Shown here piece after piece: positions 20,893-33,359 of a stretch of DNA of 64,000 bases. The notes beneath the pieces are model-generated. The model did not search any database. It saw only the letters and a program-made list of their open reading frames with translations, and was not told the origin of the DNA. The DNA comes from Geosiphon pyriformis. Lineage: Eukaryota > Glomeromycota > Glomeromycetes > Archaeosporales > Geosiphonaceae. Every line of letters begins with the position of its first letter. The stretch's first letter is position 1. Both the position numbers and the translations under genes were made by a program. The stretch covers positions 1,651,020 through 1,715,019 of the forward strand of contig JAAOMT010000009.1 in assembly GCA_016748015.1 (NCBI GenBank). The letters run 5' to 3'.

Positions 20893-23800
20893 CTGTATAT
20901 CCTGAATCAATAATTTCTTTTTTTACATTGATTTTTTTTTGCAAGATTAAACCAAGATACAACTTGAATCATAGAATTAATAAAAATTTCTAAAGCTATT
21001 TTTATATCTATTTTTACAAAGGAATAAAATACTATAATTATGAAAAATTGTCCAAAGTATCTTAAATTGAATTCAGCATTATTTTCATATGCTTTTTTGG
21101 AGCATATTTTTTTGTTGTTATCACTATACTATTTTAATTCTAACTCTTTAGAGAGGTCAGAATAAACAAAATACTATTTATTTTAGTAGTTTTACTTGGC
21201 TTTTGAAATGACAAGCTCTTAACTGTGAGCTTATATTTTTTCTTAGATTCTAGTAGTTTGAAAATAAATTATAGTGTTCTTAAAAATAAATTAAACAAAA
21301 AATTATATTTATTACAATATTAAAAATGACAAGAGATTAAATAATAATTGTACAGTTTTGTATTAAAATTGGCTAGTTTTTGTTCCTGTTTTTTTCAGAT
21401 AAAAGCAAGTTCTTAATACTAGTCTTAAAAGGCCTTGGAATCATTAGTGAATAGATTATTTATTTTTTCAATAGTTACCAAAGCATTTTTTATAATATGT
21501 ATTTTTTTAATTATAGTATTTTTTTATTTTGCTATAGTCATGTTCTAAATTTTTTCTTTATTGTAAAGATATAAATTCAAGTAATTTATTGTTTAATTAA
21601 AGACTGCAACAAATGGAGTTCTTTTTTGGGTTTAGTTATTAATTAGTATAGTGTACTAGCAGAATTTGTTATATGTTTTTTCTTTATTAGGGACATTATT
21701 CCATAATTTTTTATCTAATAAAATTTTGCTATATGCAAAGCATGATATATTGTTCTATCTGTTTTGTTGTTTTGGTTGTCCAAATTGTTTCAATATACAA
21801 GATTAGCAATAATATTTGGTAGTGGTAGATCATATTTTATTGTTTTCAACACAGGCATTTATATAAAATAACTTCTTTTCACAATCAACATAAATTAATT
21901 TTAGGAGTTAATAAAGTTAATTTCTTTAATTCAGGATTAGATAGATTGATAATAATTTCTAAGATTCTTTGTTAGCTCTTTTTTTATCTTTTTTTTTATG
22001 TAAAAAGTGGTAGTAGCTCTGTTCAAAAGTTGTTAGTCCAAAAAACTTGATAGGTTTTCAAGATTAGTTGGAGAGTAAATTTTTTAAATTCAATTAAAAA
22101 TTGTTCTAAAACTGTTGTTTTGAAGTGACAGATACTTTAGTATGTTGTCTGTTAAAGATAATTTGAAGTTTCTAAGTGTTCCAATCAAGTATAATGTAGG
22201 CTTTAGTTAATTAGTTGTTTTCTATAAGAACTTAGTATTGAGTGGCTTTTATAATAAGTATTTTTATTAGAATTTAAATACTATTAGTTTCAAAGAAAAA
22301 ATTGTTAATCTTCTATATTGGTGTTTTGATATTCTTATTTATAATAATTATTTTAGTGGTGGCTACACAATTTACTTGGTAACTTAGTTAATTTATAAGT
22401 TGTTTTATAATTATGCTGTCTGCAGATTTACTGTTAAATATTAATTTAATGTTTATTTGTTTTACTTTGGTGTTAGTATATATTGCTATAATTGGCTTGT
22501 TTTGATTAATGGCAGCTTTACTAAAAAAATCAGCCATGTTTAAACTATTAATATCAAATAAAAAGATAGTGACCAGAGTATTATCTTCAGTAATTGTGGC
22601 AAAGAAAATTGTTTTAATAGTTTAATTAATGTTTTTTAAAAGAGAATTGATAATCCTGATTACATTTTTCTCTTCCAAAAATATAGCATTATCAAAATTT
22701 AGGATTTTTGTAAAACCAAGATATAAGATCTGGTTTGAATATTCTGTTGGTATTGCTCAGAGTTGTATGTTGTTACAATTTACTAGTTTAAATAATCTAC
22801 TAATAGATTGTATCTGATTTCTGCTATTGTTTTGCCATTCTTGATTATAATTAATGGCTTAGAATTTAGGATTATTATATACTAGAACTTGGTACTAAGG
22901 TGTTGTCTGTACTATTGCTTGTAAAGGCTAATAATAAGTCAAAATAATTAAAGTGAGTATTATAATTGTAAGTATTGTGACAAAAATATTGGAATCTTAT
23001 GGTTTGGAAATAATTTAGTTGTGGTTAATATTAATTTTCTTAGTTTTAATTAGTTAGTTTTTTTCTTTATTTTCTTGCAATGTGTTTGGATTTTTAACAA
23101 TAGTAATAATTAAAAAAATCTAATTTCCAGAGTTGTTGTTGTTACTAATTTTGTTGTTGTTAATGATTATTAAAGTCATCTCTATATTGTGATAGTTAAT
23201 AGATTTCAAATTTTTTTGCTAAAAATTTTTCAATTTTTTGAGTCAATTTTTTACTTAGTTAGATAAGCTTGGCTTCAATATTTGATGTTTTGTTTATGAT
23301 TAAATTGATGGCTTGAATATAATTGGCCTCTTGCTTTATTGATTCAAAGTTATAAACAAGTATTATAATCTTTTGTAAGTTATCAAAATAACAGAGTCTG
23401 ATGTATCAAAAAATACTACTTCTTAGTTCTTTAATAAATTGGTTGAAAGTTTATTTTAATGTATAATAGTCACTTTTAATTGTCTGAATTTGGTAAAAAA
23501 TTTGATTAAATTGCTCAAGATAAATGGTTATTGCTTTGTAATTCTTGTTTTATTATACTAAACTGATTTTATAACCTAATGAATGTATTGAAATCACAAA
23601 AATATTGTAGAAAAGCAAGTTTGAAAACAGCAAAATCAGTTGGTTTTTTCTTAAAACTTTGGTATCATAAGTCTGTAGTTCTTGTTAAAAAGAATGATAA
23701 GGCTTGAATTGTTTTAGTTTTGTCCTAATTATTGGTTTTGATTGCTTTTTTGGCTTCTGCAATCTAATTATACATATTTTTTTTTACCAAAAAATTTTTT

Positions 23801-24710
23801 CAATCTGGTAATGTTTTTATAAGTCATGATTTAAATAATAAGAGTTGGTTTAATTGTTAATAAAAAAAATATTAATAAAGATATGACTAGTTGTTTTGTT
23901 GAGTTTATGGCTGGTTGTTTCTTTTTATTAATATAACCAATAGATTGTAGAATAACTGTTTTATCTGAAAATATAATAGTTGACTCATTTAAAAGTAATA
24001 TTAATAATTGTGCCCAAAAAGAAGTGCTTCTGCTGAATTTATTGGCTGTTGGAATAAGATTTCTAAATAACAATTTATATTTTCTTAGGAATTTGGTCTA
24101 GAAATTTTGGTTATAGTTCTAAGAGTACAGAATTTTGAAAGTTTTTGAAGTTTTTGTTTGTGTTTTAGTAAGTTAATTGAATAAGATTCTACTTTTTGAT
24201 GTTTGGTAATATAAAAAAGTAGTTAGTAAGAGAAGTCTTAATTTCTTGTTGATTATAAATCAAATACTTTTTTGTATGGCTGGTATATTCTTATTTTCAG
24301 AGTTAGATTTTTTAAAATTAGGTCTCAATGGTTGTTTTTTTTTACTTGAAAGTATTATTTGTTAGTGTATTTCAGGATTTTCTGATTAATTATTAGAAAG
24401 ATTTTAACTATTGTTTATATAATAATTGAAATTAAATATATTAATAATTTTTGATGAATTTGTTTTCTGAGTTTTTTTGTATCTGTTGTTTGGCCTAGTA
24501 AATAGTCAATTTTAGTGTGTATGTAATAATAAAAATCACTTTCTGTAGTAATAATTTCTAGTAGTATTTCTAAGTCTTTCTTAAAATGTTAAAATAATAC
24601 TCTTCTATACAGTAAGTAATTTTTTTCTATAGTTCTAATAGTTATTATTTTGGTGAATTTTTAAAGTACTTTGTCTTTATAAATTTTATAATCTTACAGA
24701 AAACACCAAA

Positions 24711-25330
24711 TGTTACAAGTAAACTTGGTAGAATATTGTAATAATGTTTAGTACTCTAAATTTAGATAAAAAGAGCTTGAAAATTTTATTTTTTATAAGC
24801 ACATAAAGTGTATTAGTGTTATCAGTTTTTGAAGATTTGTTATAAATGTGGTTTTACTCATAGAGTTCTTTGGTTATAAGACACAGAGATATAGTTTTGT
24901 AATATTACAACTTGTATATATGAATTTCTTCTTCAAACTAGTTAAGTACAATCACTAAGATCTAATAGTGTCTTTTTATTTTTCTGGTAAGCTAACAAAA
25001 TAATGTTAATATTCAATCCTAGGGAAAGCTTTTCTTTTTTACCAGGCTATTATAAAGTTTATTCTCAAACAGTTAATTTTACAATGTTGTTGTTTCACAA
25101 GAGAATAAAAAAATAAAATAAATAAAATAAAATAAAATAAAATAAAAAATAAAATAAAATAAAAATAAAAGAAAGAAATTAGTATTGTCAATTACTGTAA
25201 TCAAGAGTAATTGGTTCAAGTTATTATTATTTAAGACAATTTTATGCTAAAAGCATTTGGCCAAAAATGAAGATAAAAAATGATTAATTCAGTTTAGACA
25301 CAGAATTTAGTGAATTATATATAAGTAAGT
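24711..25330 (-). repeat. LTR of copy B, right end unresolved
   Basis: It starts TGTTACAAGTAAAC directly after a primer-binding-site remnant (24691-24710), as in element 1. Similarity to the LTR of element 1 can be followed to about 25330, including the A/T-rich microsatellite. The expected end (GTAACA) was not found because the sequence beyond has diverged too far; the end given is a minimum. Confidence 0.6.
25105..25172. repeat. AAATA microsatellite
   Basis: About thirteen AAATA/AAAATA units in a row inside the LTR of copy B. Shorter versions lie at the equivalent place in other LTRs (10405-10445; in complement 28995-29030 and 48345-48380). Confidence 0.85.
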
Positions 25331-26488
25331 TTTTTTTATTTCGAATATTTTTTTTATTTTAGAGTCATATAAATATATAAGTAAGGTGAATCTAATAGTT
25401 ATGAGTAAAAAAAATGTATTTTTTATTTATTTTTGTTTTCTGTTTGTACTTTTTTTTTTGCTAAAACTACTTATTTTTATACAGATTTTTTGTTTTACAA
25501 AATTATTTTTAATTGTTTATTATTACTAGTTATTGCTTGCTATTTCTGTTGTTGTTTTGTTTTTTTACACTATAATTAGTTATTCTATGCTATAGTTAGT
25601 TATTTATGTTATTGTGTATTATCTTAAGTTATAACACATTATTTTGTATTATTTTGTGTTATCACATTTTTTCTAAGTTATCATGTTTTTAATCACGTTT
25701 TTTCAATATTTTTTGAATTGGGTTTTTTACTCAAATAATACTGTTTAATTTTTCTAAAAAGTTTGCTGAACTTTTCAAAATAAATTATAACAGATTTAAT
25801 TAGTTTTTGTTTAATATTTCAAAAGTAATTTTGAAAAGTAATTAAAATATTGTTGTTAGTAAACTGTTTAAAAAAACAGTTTTGAAAATATTTTAATTAC
25901 CAAAAGTTATTGTTAAATTTTCAAATTATTTAGCTATAATTCTTTGTAGAAAGTAGAAAATTGTTTTCAATATTTTTATTGTATTTTATCTATTGGTATT
26001 TTCTGTTTTAGTAACTTTGTTAAATTATTCTTAAAAACTGGTTTTGGTATTTTTTTCTGAAAATTCAGAGATTTTTGCAATATAAATAGTAATTATTTTT
26101 TTATTTTTTTATTGTTATCTATAATTTTCTATTTATTTATTTATTTTTCAATAAATTTAAAAATGTTTTTTTTATTGGTTAGTGTTTTTAAATATTTATT
26201 CTGGTTTTCTGTTAAATAATTAAAAAAATTAGTGCTTATGTAAATTAATTTTGGCTGTTAAATAAAACTTTTTGTAAAGTTTTTTGGTTTTAAAAAACAA
26301 TTAAATAGTAAATTAAGTATTTGTACTTATGCTATAATGCAAATTATTTATAGTTATCAAACAATTTATATAATTTTAAATTGTATCTAGTCTTCTAATT
26401 TTAATAATATTAAAAAACTAAACTGTAAATATAATAGATTAAGTTTTTTTTTCATATTTACAGTTTAATTTTTTGAATTATATTATAT
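25331..26488. other. AT-rich sequence without recognisable gene
   Basis: Very AT-rich, with short GTTATTGT/TTATTTTGTATT-like repetition near 25520-25680. It may include the diverged end of the copy B LTR. I see no reading frame, RNA gene or clear boundary in it. Confidence 0.5.
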
Positions 26489-27126
26489 TGTTATGGTTAA
26501 AATTCATATTTTTTATTAGTTATTACATATATTAACCACTAATATTATATAATTAGCCACCTTATTTTTAAATAGTAATTATTAATCTGGTTGTTGACTA
26601 CTTTCAATAGTTATATAAATAATAGATTTCTTAGTTGTAGAAAAGCATATAAAAATCAAAGAAAGAAAAAAAAATAACAACTTTATCTCAATTTTTCTCT
26701 TCTTGCTAATTTTTTTTCCTTTATTTTTAAGTATCTAAACATCTTGGAATAAAAAATTACTTGTTGGCATTTATCTACTCTTTTTCTGATTCATAAAATT
26801 GTAGCATTTGAAAATTATTGAATAAAATATAACTAAAGAGCACATTTAATATCTGATATTAAATTCTAAGAGCATCAATATAAGGCATAAAATTATATCT
26901 GTGTATTATTATTTGTTAACAGTACAGACTATTACTTTATTTTCAGATTTTCCAGTTATTTTTTGAAAAAAATAGCAACTGAGATATTTTATGAAACTGA
27001 TTTTACACATTAAATTTATACTCATTTAATTTACTTTCCAAAGTTAAATTTTTTTTGATTAATTCTATTACCCTACAATTCTGTTTTTTCTTGCTATTTA
27101 TTAGCTTGTTATTTCAATTCATAACA
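26489..27126 (+). repeat. 5' LTR of element 3 (638 bp)
   Basis: Starts TGTTATGGTTAA and ends TTCATAACA. It aligns in reverse complement with the LTR of element 2. The 12-bp array seen in the other LTRs is almost absent (26578-26605), which accounts for much of the length difference from its 3' partner. Confidence 0.82.
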
Positions 27127-27155
27127 TAAAAGTGGTGCTTTCTATAAGGTTGTCA
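27127..27155 (+). promoter_or_regulatory. Primer-binding site region (element 3)
   Basis: TAAAAG then TGGTGCTTTCTATAAGGTTG directly after the LTR. It is the counterpart of the element 2 site with C-to-T and G-to-A changes. Confidence 0.5.
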
Positions 27156-27178
27156 AAATCCACATTGTTTTCTATTGT

Positions 27179-28460
27179 ATGAATAATTATTTATACCTGC
27201 CACAACAATCAGAAAAACACTTTAAAGCACACAACAAAAATAATCTAAACTTTATTAAACTCAATTTTTTGTTCTCCTGCTTGATTTGTTTTTCTGTTCA
27301 AGAACATTTCAGTAAACAATTCCAAGATTTTTGGAACTGGTTTCTGAATAAACACTTAGCTGAAATCTACACAGCCTATACAATCTACTTTTTTGAACAA
27401 GCTTACTTTGAAGACAATCTTGAAGAAAGAAACAATAACATTAATCAGCTTTTATATTCAACAACTTTTGAATAACAGCCTCCTAATTTTGAATATTTGA
27501 ATCATCAAATCTACATTTGGATTGCTGTTCATCAATCAGCTAAAACATCTCTTGAAACAGAAGAAAAAAGCTATCAAACTGCTTTTGTTTTTGATCTCTT
27601 CTCAAGTAATTCAGATTATTCCACACAAACTTTTACTCCTAAACCAATGACTGCTGATTCTATGCAAGTAAACATTTTGGCTGCCCTCCAAAATATACAA
27701 ACTGCTCTAGAGTAAAGAAACAACACTTCATTACTATTATTTAGAAGTAATGCACAAAACCCAATTGAATAGTTAAACAATTTTAAAAAAACAGCCACTG
27801 CAAATCAGTATAATACAGAATACAAATTCCAAATTATTGGTAACTACTTTTAAGGCTCTCTTGCTATTTGGTTCTCACAAGAAACCAATACTAATGCTTA
27901 CCAAAGAATCATTAAATAGACACCAACAAATACTAAAGAAGAAAATATCTTTTTTCTTATTTAATTTGAAAACAAATTCAGAACTTCCATCTTAATCTCA
28001 AAATGGCATATAGAATTAGAAAGAAGAACCCAAGATTCTGGTAATGTTGTAACTGAGTATGCCAAAGCAATTAGAAAGTTAATCAAGCAAATAGACTTTA
28101 AAAAAAACTAGACAAAAAAGCAAAAAATTTATTCCTTTACAAAAAGATTAAGAACTAATTTTTCATATGCTCTTTGGTCTCTCTTGGCTTTAAAAAATAA
28201 TCCAACAATAGATATGGCCATTAAACTTGTCCAATAAATTAAAAATAATCAAAAAATACATTTGAGATCTAATTTTTTAGTTTTTGTTTCTGCTTTTATT
28301 CTGGCTCTTGCTTCTTAAATAGCTGCTACTTTTTTCATTGTTTAAACTTAAAACCCAAATGAACAGTTAATAGATTAACTTACAGCAAATCTTGCTTGGC
28401 TATTAGAACTATTGGCATAAACAATCAGATATAAGTAGCAACTACAAAAACCCAGATTTA
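27179..28460 (+). pseudogene. Gag, N-terminal part and core (element 3)
   Basis: Two open stretches (27179-27475, 98 codons; 27497-27715, 72 codons) share one reading order with gag of element 2. Phrases include EHFSKQFQDFWNWFLNKHLAEI and, in the second, LNHQIYIWIAVHQSAKTSLE. The first ends with a TAA at a likely Gln. The core (27800-28240) shows FQIIGNYF, QRIIK, LERRTQDSGNVVTEYAKA and RLRTNFSYALWSLLAL, all interrupted by TAA/TAG at Gln or Trp sites. The probable initiator is the ATG at 27179 just after the primer-binding site. Gag is split by an LTR at 28469. Confidence 0.75.
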
Positions 28461-28468
28461 AACCATGC

Positions 28469-29362
28469 TGTTATTCATAGAAATTTAGGAATTCTTAATA
28501 AGAATATAAAGTAGCCAATTAAAGATAAGTGTAATAAAAAAGAAATTTCAGAATTTTTTTTAAAAAATTGCAAAATTTCAGGAATTGCAGAATTTTTCTC
28601 AAGAAATTACAAGATTCCAGAAATTCCAGAATTTCTGGCTAGAAGAATTAAAAGAATCTAAGAAATCTTATATAACAGTAATTATGTATATATAACAAGA
28701 GTATTAAAAGCAGAAAAGACAGATTTTAGTTCAAAATCAATACTCACAATCAATTAATTATTTAGTATTTCTCTCTTCAAAAGTAGTTTTTTACAATTTA
28801 AAGTAGAATGAAATTTTATATTAATAAAATATTAATTATTATCTGAATTCATATTATTGTTATTTAATTAAAGAATATTAAAATTGTTTCCACTTTATTA
28901 ATACTCCATATTGATAGAACTTAATACTTAATTACACTGAACCAATAACTTTTAATTATGACTATTGACAAAATACTAATTTCTTATTTTCTTTTTTATT
29001 TTTTTTTATTTTTTTTTATTTTGTTTCGTTTTTTTGTTGTTTATTAATTAATTAAAGAATTAATACATAAAGTTATTAACATCAAAAAAGATTGGTAAAA
29101 GACCCAAAACAAAAATAAAAACTTGGAAATTGAAGATAGCTTATCAGAAGAAACCAGCTATTAAGCTGAAAAAAAAAATTCATAGAATATATTTCTAAAA
29201 GAATACTAAAACAATTATTGAATCTCTGTCTATTATATAAAAAACTTAACCAAAATCTTTAAATTACAAAAATTTTCAGAAAATACCAATTGCAACCAGC
29301 TATTGAGCACCAAGTTACAAGTTTGTTATTTGTTTTTACATCCCAAATAATTATCTGTAACA
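28469..29362 (+). repeat. Solo LTR of the dUTPase family inside element 3
   Basis: Starts TGTTATTCATAG and ends ATCTGTAACA, and aligns in reverse complement with the LTR of element 1, including the GAATTC-type repeats (28550-28650), TATA box (28685-28694) and the T-rich microsatellite. Element 2 has no insertion at the matching gag position (about 14985-15010), which proves it is an insertion. The flanking bases do not show an obvious target duplication, probably because of decay. Confidence 0.82.
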
Positions 29363-30085
29363 ACATTTCAATTAGTCTTAGCAATCATTATATCAAAGAC
29401 AACAAAATTATGGTCCACTTGTATGACACTTTTTTAGAAATTGCAACAATCTTCTCTTGCTTTTTTTAGCTTCTAAAAACAATAACACTTAGAATAACAA
29501 ATACAACAATAATAATACTCCTAATTAAAGATCTAATCATGTTAACATCAATTTCTTTGAAGAAGATTCTCTGACTAAAGCAACTGTTTATCAGCCTTTA
29601 AATTGGTAGGTGCATTTCCAAAGAGTAAGAGTGCAAGCCAACCAGAAAAAAACTTTTTTTATATTTTTAATCTAACTAATAATAACCATAACATAAATAA
29701 ATTAGCAATCAACTCCTTTGACTTAATAAAAAAAAAACCAAGATTGATTTTGCTTTGGACTTCAATAAAGCTTCTATATTAACTTTTGATAACAATAAGC
29801 CACCAAAAGTTAAAGTTTTTAAGAATTCTCAGAGATAGTACAAAAATCTGGTCCCTATTCTATTGTCAAAAATCTCATAAAAACACCAGCTCACATTATT
29901 TTTGGCCAATTAATAACCCATCCACAGTTCAGAAAAAATCTTCACAAATTTTTGATTTCTAAGAAGAAAATATCAAAAACCAACAAACACTCTTATTAAA
30001 CTGAACTTGTTAACAACAACAATATTACTCTTTTAATTTGCAAAGCCTAAGTAGCTGGATACTTTATTGATTTAATCCTAGACAG
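29363..30085 (+). pseudogene. Gag C-terminus and start of protease (element 3)
   Basis: It continues the element 2 order: a decayed knuckle (about 29400-29460), an Asn-rich spacer, VNINFFEEDSLTKATVYQPLNW at 29548-29610, then the Ser/Lys-rich region and AHIIFGQLITHPQFRKNLHK. It ends at LILDS, the first half of the protease active-site motif, where the next LTR starts. Several stops are present. Confidence 0.7.
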
Positions 30086-31097
30086 TGTTACTGGAGGTTT
30101 TTGGTCTCTTTTCTTGAATGTTGTAACTGTCTGTTGGTTGCAAATTCACGTTTTCTAGAAATAGTTGAACCTCCAATAACTGAATTTATCTTCAAATTAT
30201 CTCCTGTAATTTGAACTGCTGGGCTTATAAGTGGAATGGCCAATTCTTTACCAGTTACTTTATGTAGTTATGTTGTAGTAAACGTCAACTCTTTCCCAGG
30301 AATTGCTCATCTGGAAGCTCACTAAAAATGTGTAGTTACTTTGCTGTGAAAGTCAACTCTTCTACAGAAATCTTGTCTGTAGGCTACCCTAATGATTGTA
30401 ATAAGAAAAGAAAAGAAAAATAAAAAAAATGTAAAAGAAATAGGATTTTATTAAGAGAAACGTTTTCTATCCAGGTCTGGAGTCACTAACAGTTTATTGA
30501 AATTGGTAGCTAATCAATTTCAAAACGTTAGTTGTGTTGAGGGAATTTCAAGTGTAATAATTTAAGAATTTGGTTTTCAAATATTTAATTTTTATTTGAT
30601 TTTGTAAAAGATGATTTGTTTCAATTAAGATATCTAAAGTAAGATACTATGGTAAGGTACTATGAGAAGATACATTTTCTTGAAAAAAAAAGCTCTTCTT
30701 TTATACAACTTGTTGTAGTACTAGTCTATGAACTTGCACTTTTTCTTTTTGCTCAAATTTCGGCAAACTAAAGATACATTTTGATGAACTACAAGTTATT
30801 TCGCTGAACTATTGATTAATTTGGGTGAACTATTCATAATTTCGGCGAATTTCTATAAATTTCGGCGAATTTCTGTAAATTTCGGCGAATTTTAGAATGT
30901 TACAAAGTTCAGGGTATTGTGTAATTTGATCATCCTACTTTCTGTTATACTAATTGAATTATTTAATTGAATCGTGATATGTGATAATTGATTAAATAAT
31001 AAATGATAATTTGAAATGATATTAATATACTAATTAATTATAGGAATTATAAGGGTAATTTTTCTGCTAATTAATAGCTAAAATTCTACTGGTAACA
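30086..31097. repeat. Solo LTR of a third family (1012 bp) with 4-bp target duplication
   Basis: Begins TGTTACTGGAGG and ends CTACTGGTAACA. ACAG lies directly before (30082-30085) and directly after (31098-31101). Element 2 at 14240-14275 shows the uninterrupted site. It is less AT-rich than its host, has many CpG dinucleotides, and carries a 20-bp repeat with TTCGGCGAAT at 30841-30892 and a tandem duplication of about 65 bp at 30261-30390. These features mark it as a young insertion. No coding sequence is visible and orientation is unknown. Confidence 0.85.
30841..30892. repeat. 20-bp tandem repeat with TTCGGCGAAT
   Basis: Two and a half units of TTCGGCGAATTTCTATAAAT, nearly identical, within the third-family LTR. 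TTCGGCGAA is itself close to palindromic. Related GGTGAACTATT blocks precede it. Confidence 0.85.
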
Positions 31098-32040
31098 ACA
31101 GTAAGTTATTTGTAAGTATTATTGCCAAACACTATTATTGTTAACAATAAATGGCTTAAGAAAGCAAAAACTTTGTTTAATTATAAACTGTGTGAATTAA
31201 CCATAAGATGTGATAAGAAACCCATTGTAGTTAAATGTTGTTATTGAACAATCTCTTCAGTATCCAAACAAGATCCAAAAGAAAAACAATCAGATAAATT
31301 AGATAATAAAAAAAGTAAAAAAGATAAAAATAAAAAAGAGCAAGAAAAAACAGTTAAACTTGTCTATACTACTTTTACCAACAATAACAAGCTACTAGAC
31401 AATATTAAAGTGAACAAAAAAAAATTATTGTAAATAGCAAGCTAATCTGTTGATCATACTATGACATATTCAAAAGAATCTTTAACAGAAAGTTTAACAA
31501 GAAAGTCAAATACAGTTATTGATAGCATGTTCTTTGTGCCCAATACTGGTGCATTAAACCATTGTATTCTTTCAATAATAAATATAAATTCTGTCTAATC
31601 TATTACAAAGATTGGAAACCAATCAGTCTAATATTCTGAGATGAAATAAAAGAAATACAAAGTTTTTTGAGAATGAACCACTAGAGATACAGTCATTAAT
31701 AGTAAAACAAAGTAAATTCTTCTTTGAAAAAAAAAAGTGGACATTAAAAATAGTGCTAACTAAAAACAGCTCAGTTATCTTAAAAAAATAATACCTTAGA
31801 TGTACTTATGTAATACAACATACTATTACCACCAGAAAAACTCATTTTATCTATTTGAAATCCTATTAATCCAATTGACACAATAATAAGTTCATTAAAA
31901 AAAAAATAAACCAAATGAAAAATTTTGGATTTATACAAAAAACCAAGAGTGAATAGGCTTTTTTAGTTGTAGTAATATCCAAAAAAAAGAAAATTCTACA
32001 CTTTTGTGTTGACTACTGCCAATTAAATATCATTACTAAA
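31098..32040 (+). pseudogene. Protease remainder and linker (element 3)
   Basis: Continues after the LTR with VSIIAKHYYC-like protease sequence, NNKWLKKAKTLFNYKLCEL and a Lys/Asp-rich tail (31260-31440), then YKFCLIYYKDWKPISLIF (31580-31640). It leads into RT with QKTKSE and FCVDYCQLNIITKRN. No dUTPase motif was found. Many stops. Confidence 0.65.
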
Positions 32041-32660
32041 AGAAACATGTATCTACTTTCCAAAATTGATGCAATGCTAAACAAATTCAATGGTACTGCT
32101 TTTTTCTTAACTATTGACTTAACTGTTGAATTTTGGCAAGTAAAAATAGATCCAGAAAGCAGAAAGAAAACTGTCTTCATTACCAAGTATGATACCTACG
32201 AATTTACAGTCATGTTTTTTGGTCTTACCAATGCTCCTCTTATTTTTCAATGCTTAATGGACAAAGTATTTGAATTAGTAAAAGAAAACTTTATTCTGGT
32301 TTATTTAGACGACATAATAATATACTCAAAAACTTGAAATAAACATCTTAAATATTTACAAAAGATTTTTGATCTCTTAAGAAATGCTGGTCTCAAGATT
32401 AACCCAATCAAATTTTTCTTTGGATAACAATTCACCCAGTTTTTTGGTTATCTTATTACAAAAAATAGAATTTTCCTTGATCCAACCAAAGTTGAATAAG
32501 TCCAGAACATTAAACAATTAATAAATGTTCATAAACTATCTTTTTTCTTTGAATTGGTTTCTTATTATTACAAATTTATCAAAAATTTTTCCAAATTACC
32601 TTTTCTTTTAATTAGTTACTTAAGAAAAATGTTAATTATTACTAGAGTATACATTAACAA
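32041..32660 (+). pseudogene. Reverse transcriptase (element 3)
   Basis: A 96-codon open stretch (32047-32337) carries LLSKIDAMLNKFNGTAFF, TIDLTVEFWQVKIDPESRKK, MFFGLTNAP and the intact active site YLDDIIIYSKT. A TGA follows where element 4 family members have Trp. The thumb (FDLLRNAGLKINPIKFFF, QFFGYLITKNRIF) continues to about 32600. As a catalytic site it is better preserved than in element 1. Confidence 0.85.
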
Positions 32661-32699
32661 AAAATATTTAAAACTTTGAAAAAAAAATTGGTTACAAAA

Positions 32700-33110
32700 T
32701 CTATCTTTATACAATATAATCTAAATCAATCTTTCATATTTTATACTAATGTATTTAATTATAGACTTGGTGCTATTTTCTTACAAAAAGTAAAAATAAC
32801 AAGAAATATGCTATAGCATATACAAGTAGAATACTTTTACCAGCAGAACAAAACTATTTAGTTATTGAACAAAAATATTTAGCAGTAGTTTGGACTACTA
32901 GTTACTAGGATAAATATTTTCTTGTTGTAAAATTTCTAGTAATAACAGATCATCAAGCCTTGGTTTGATTACACAACAAAAAAAAGCTGAAACACAAAAA
33001 GATAACTTACTGAATATTTTACTTGAATGAATTTAACTATAATATTCAATATCACAAAGAAGCAAATTATCAAAATGCCAATGCTTTTTTCAAATTTTTC
33101 ACCCAATAAT
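32700..33110 (+). pseudogene. RNase H domain (element 3)
   Basis: Recognisable phrases are FYTNVFNYRLGAIF, AIAYTSRILLPAEQNYLVI, YLAVVWTTSY, FLVITDHQALV and YHKEANYQNANAF. The first catalytic Asp (TDxS) reads Asn, the third (TDHQ) is kept. It follows RT directly. Confidence 0.75.
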
Positions 33111-33359
33111 AATACAATCTTACAACCCAAACTAACTTAATTATTAGTAACTCCCTTTTAACCAAACATAATAATAGACTTGGACAACTATTCTACACTA
33201 ATGAAATTTTTGAGTAAAAAACAATACCCATTAAACTACAATTAACAGTAAAGAGAACATTTATGTAAACAATTAAATTTCTATTTGATTTATTAGAACC
33301 AACTTTATAAAAAAAATAAAAAAGATTCTGATTGCTTCCAAAGAGTTATTAGATTTGAA

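Larger units (their letters stand above)
17067..24710 (-). pseudogene. Eroded dUTPase-family Ty3/gypsy copy B
   Basis: No long frame survives, but element 1 landmarks occur in the same order. Integrase lies near 17560-17620, RNase H and RT at about 18100-19400 (RT YxDD area near 18860-18900), the post-dUTPase linker at 19380-19980, dUTPase motif 3 at 20893-20925 and motif 1 at 21050-21090. The Cys-rich block is near 21655-21800, protease at 22125-22560 and gag at 23200-24200. Unlike element 1 it extends past the integrase core at its 3' side, until the LTR of element 2 at 17066. A solo LTR interrupts it at 20052-20892. The frames at 22629-22817 and 23831-24073 are chance remains. Confidence 0.75.
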
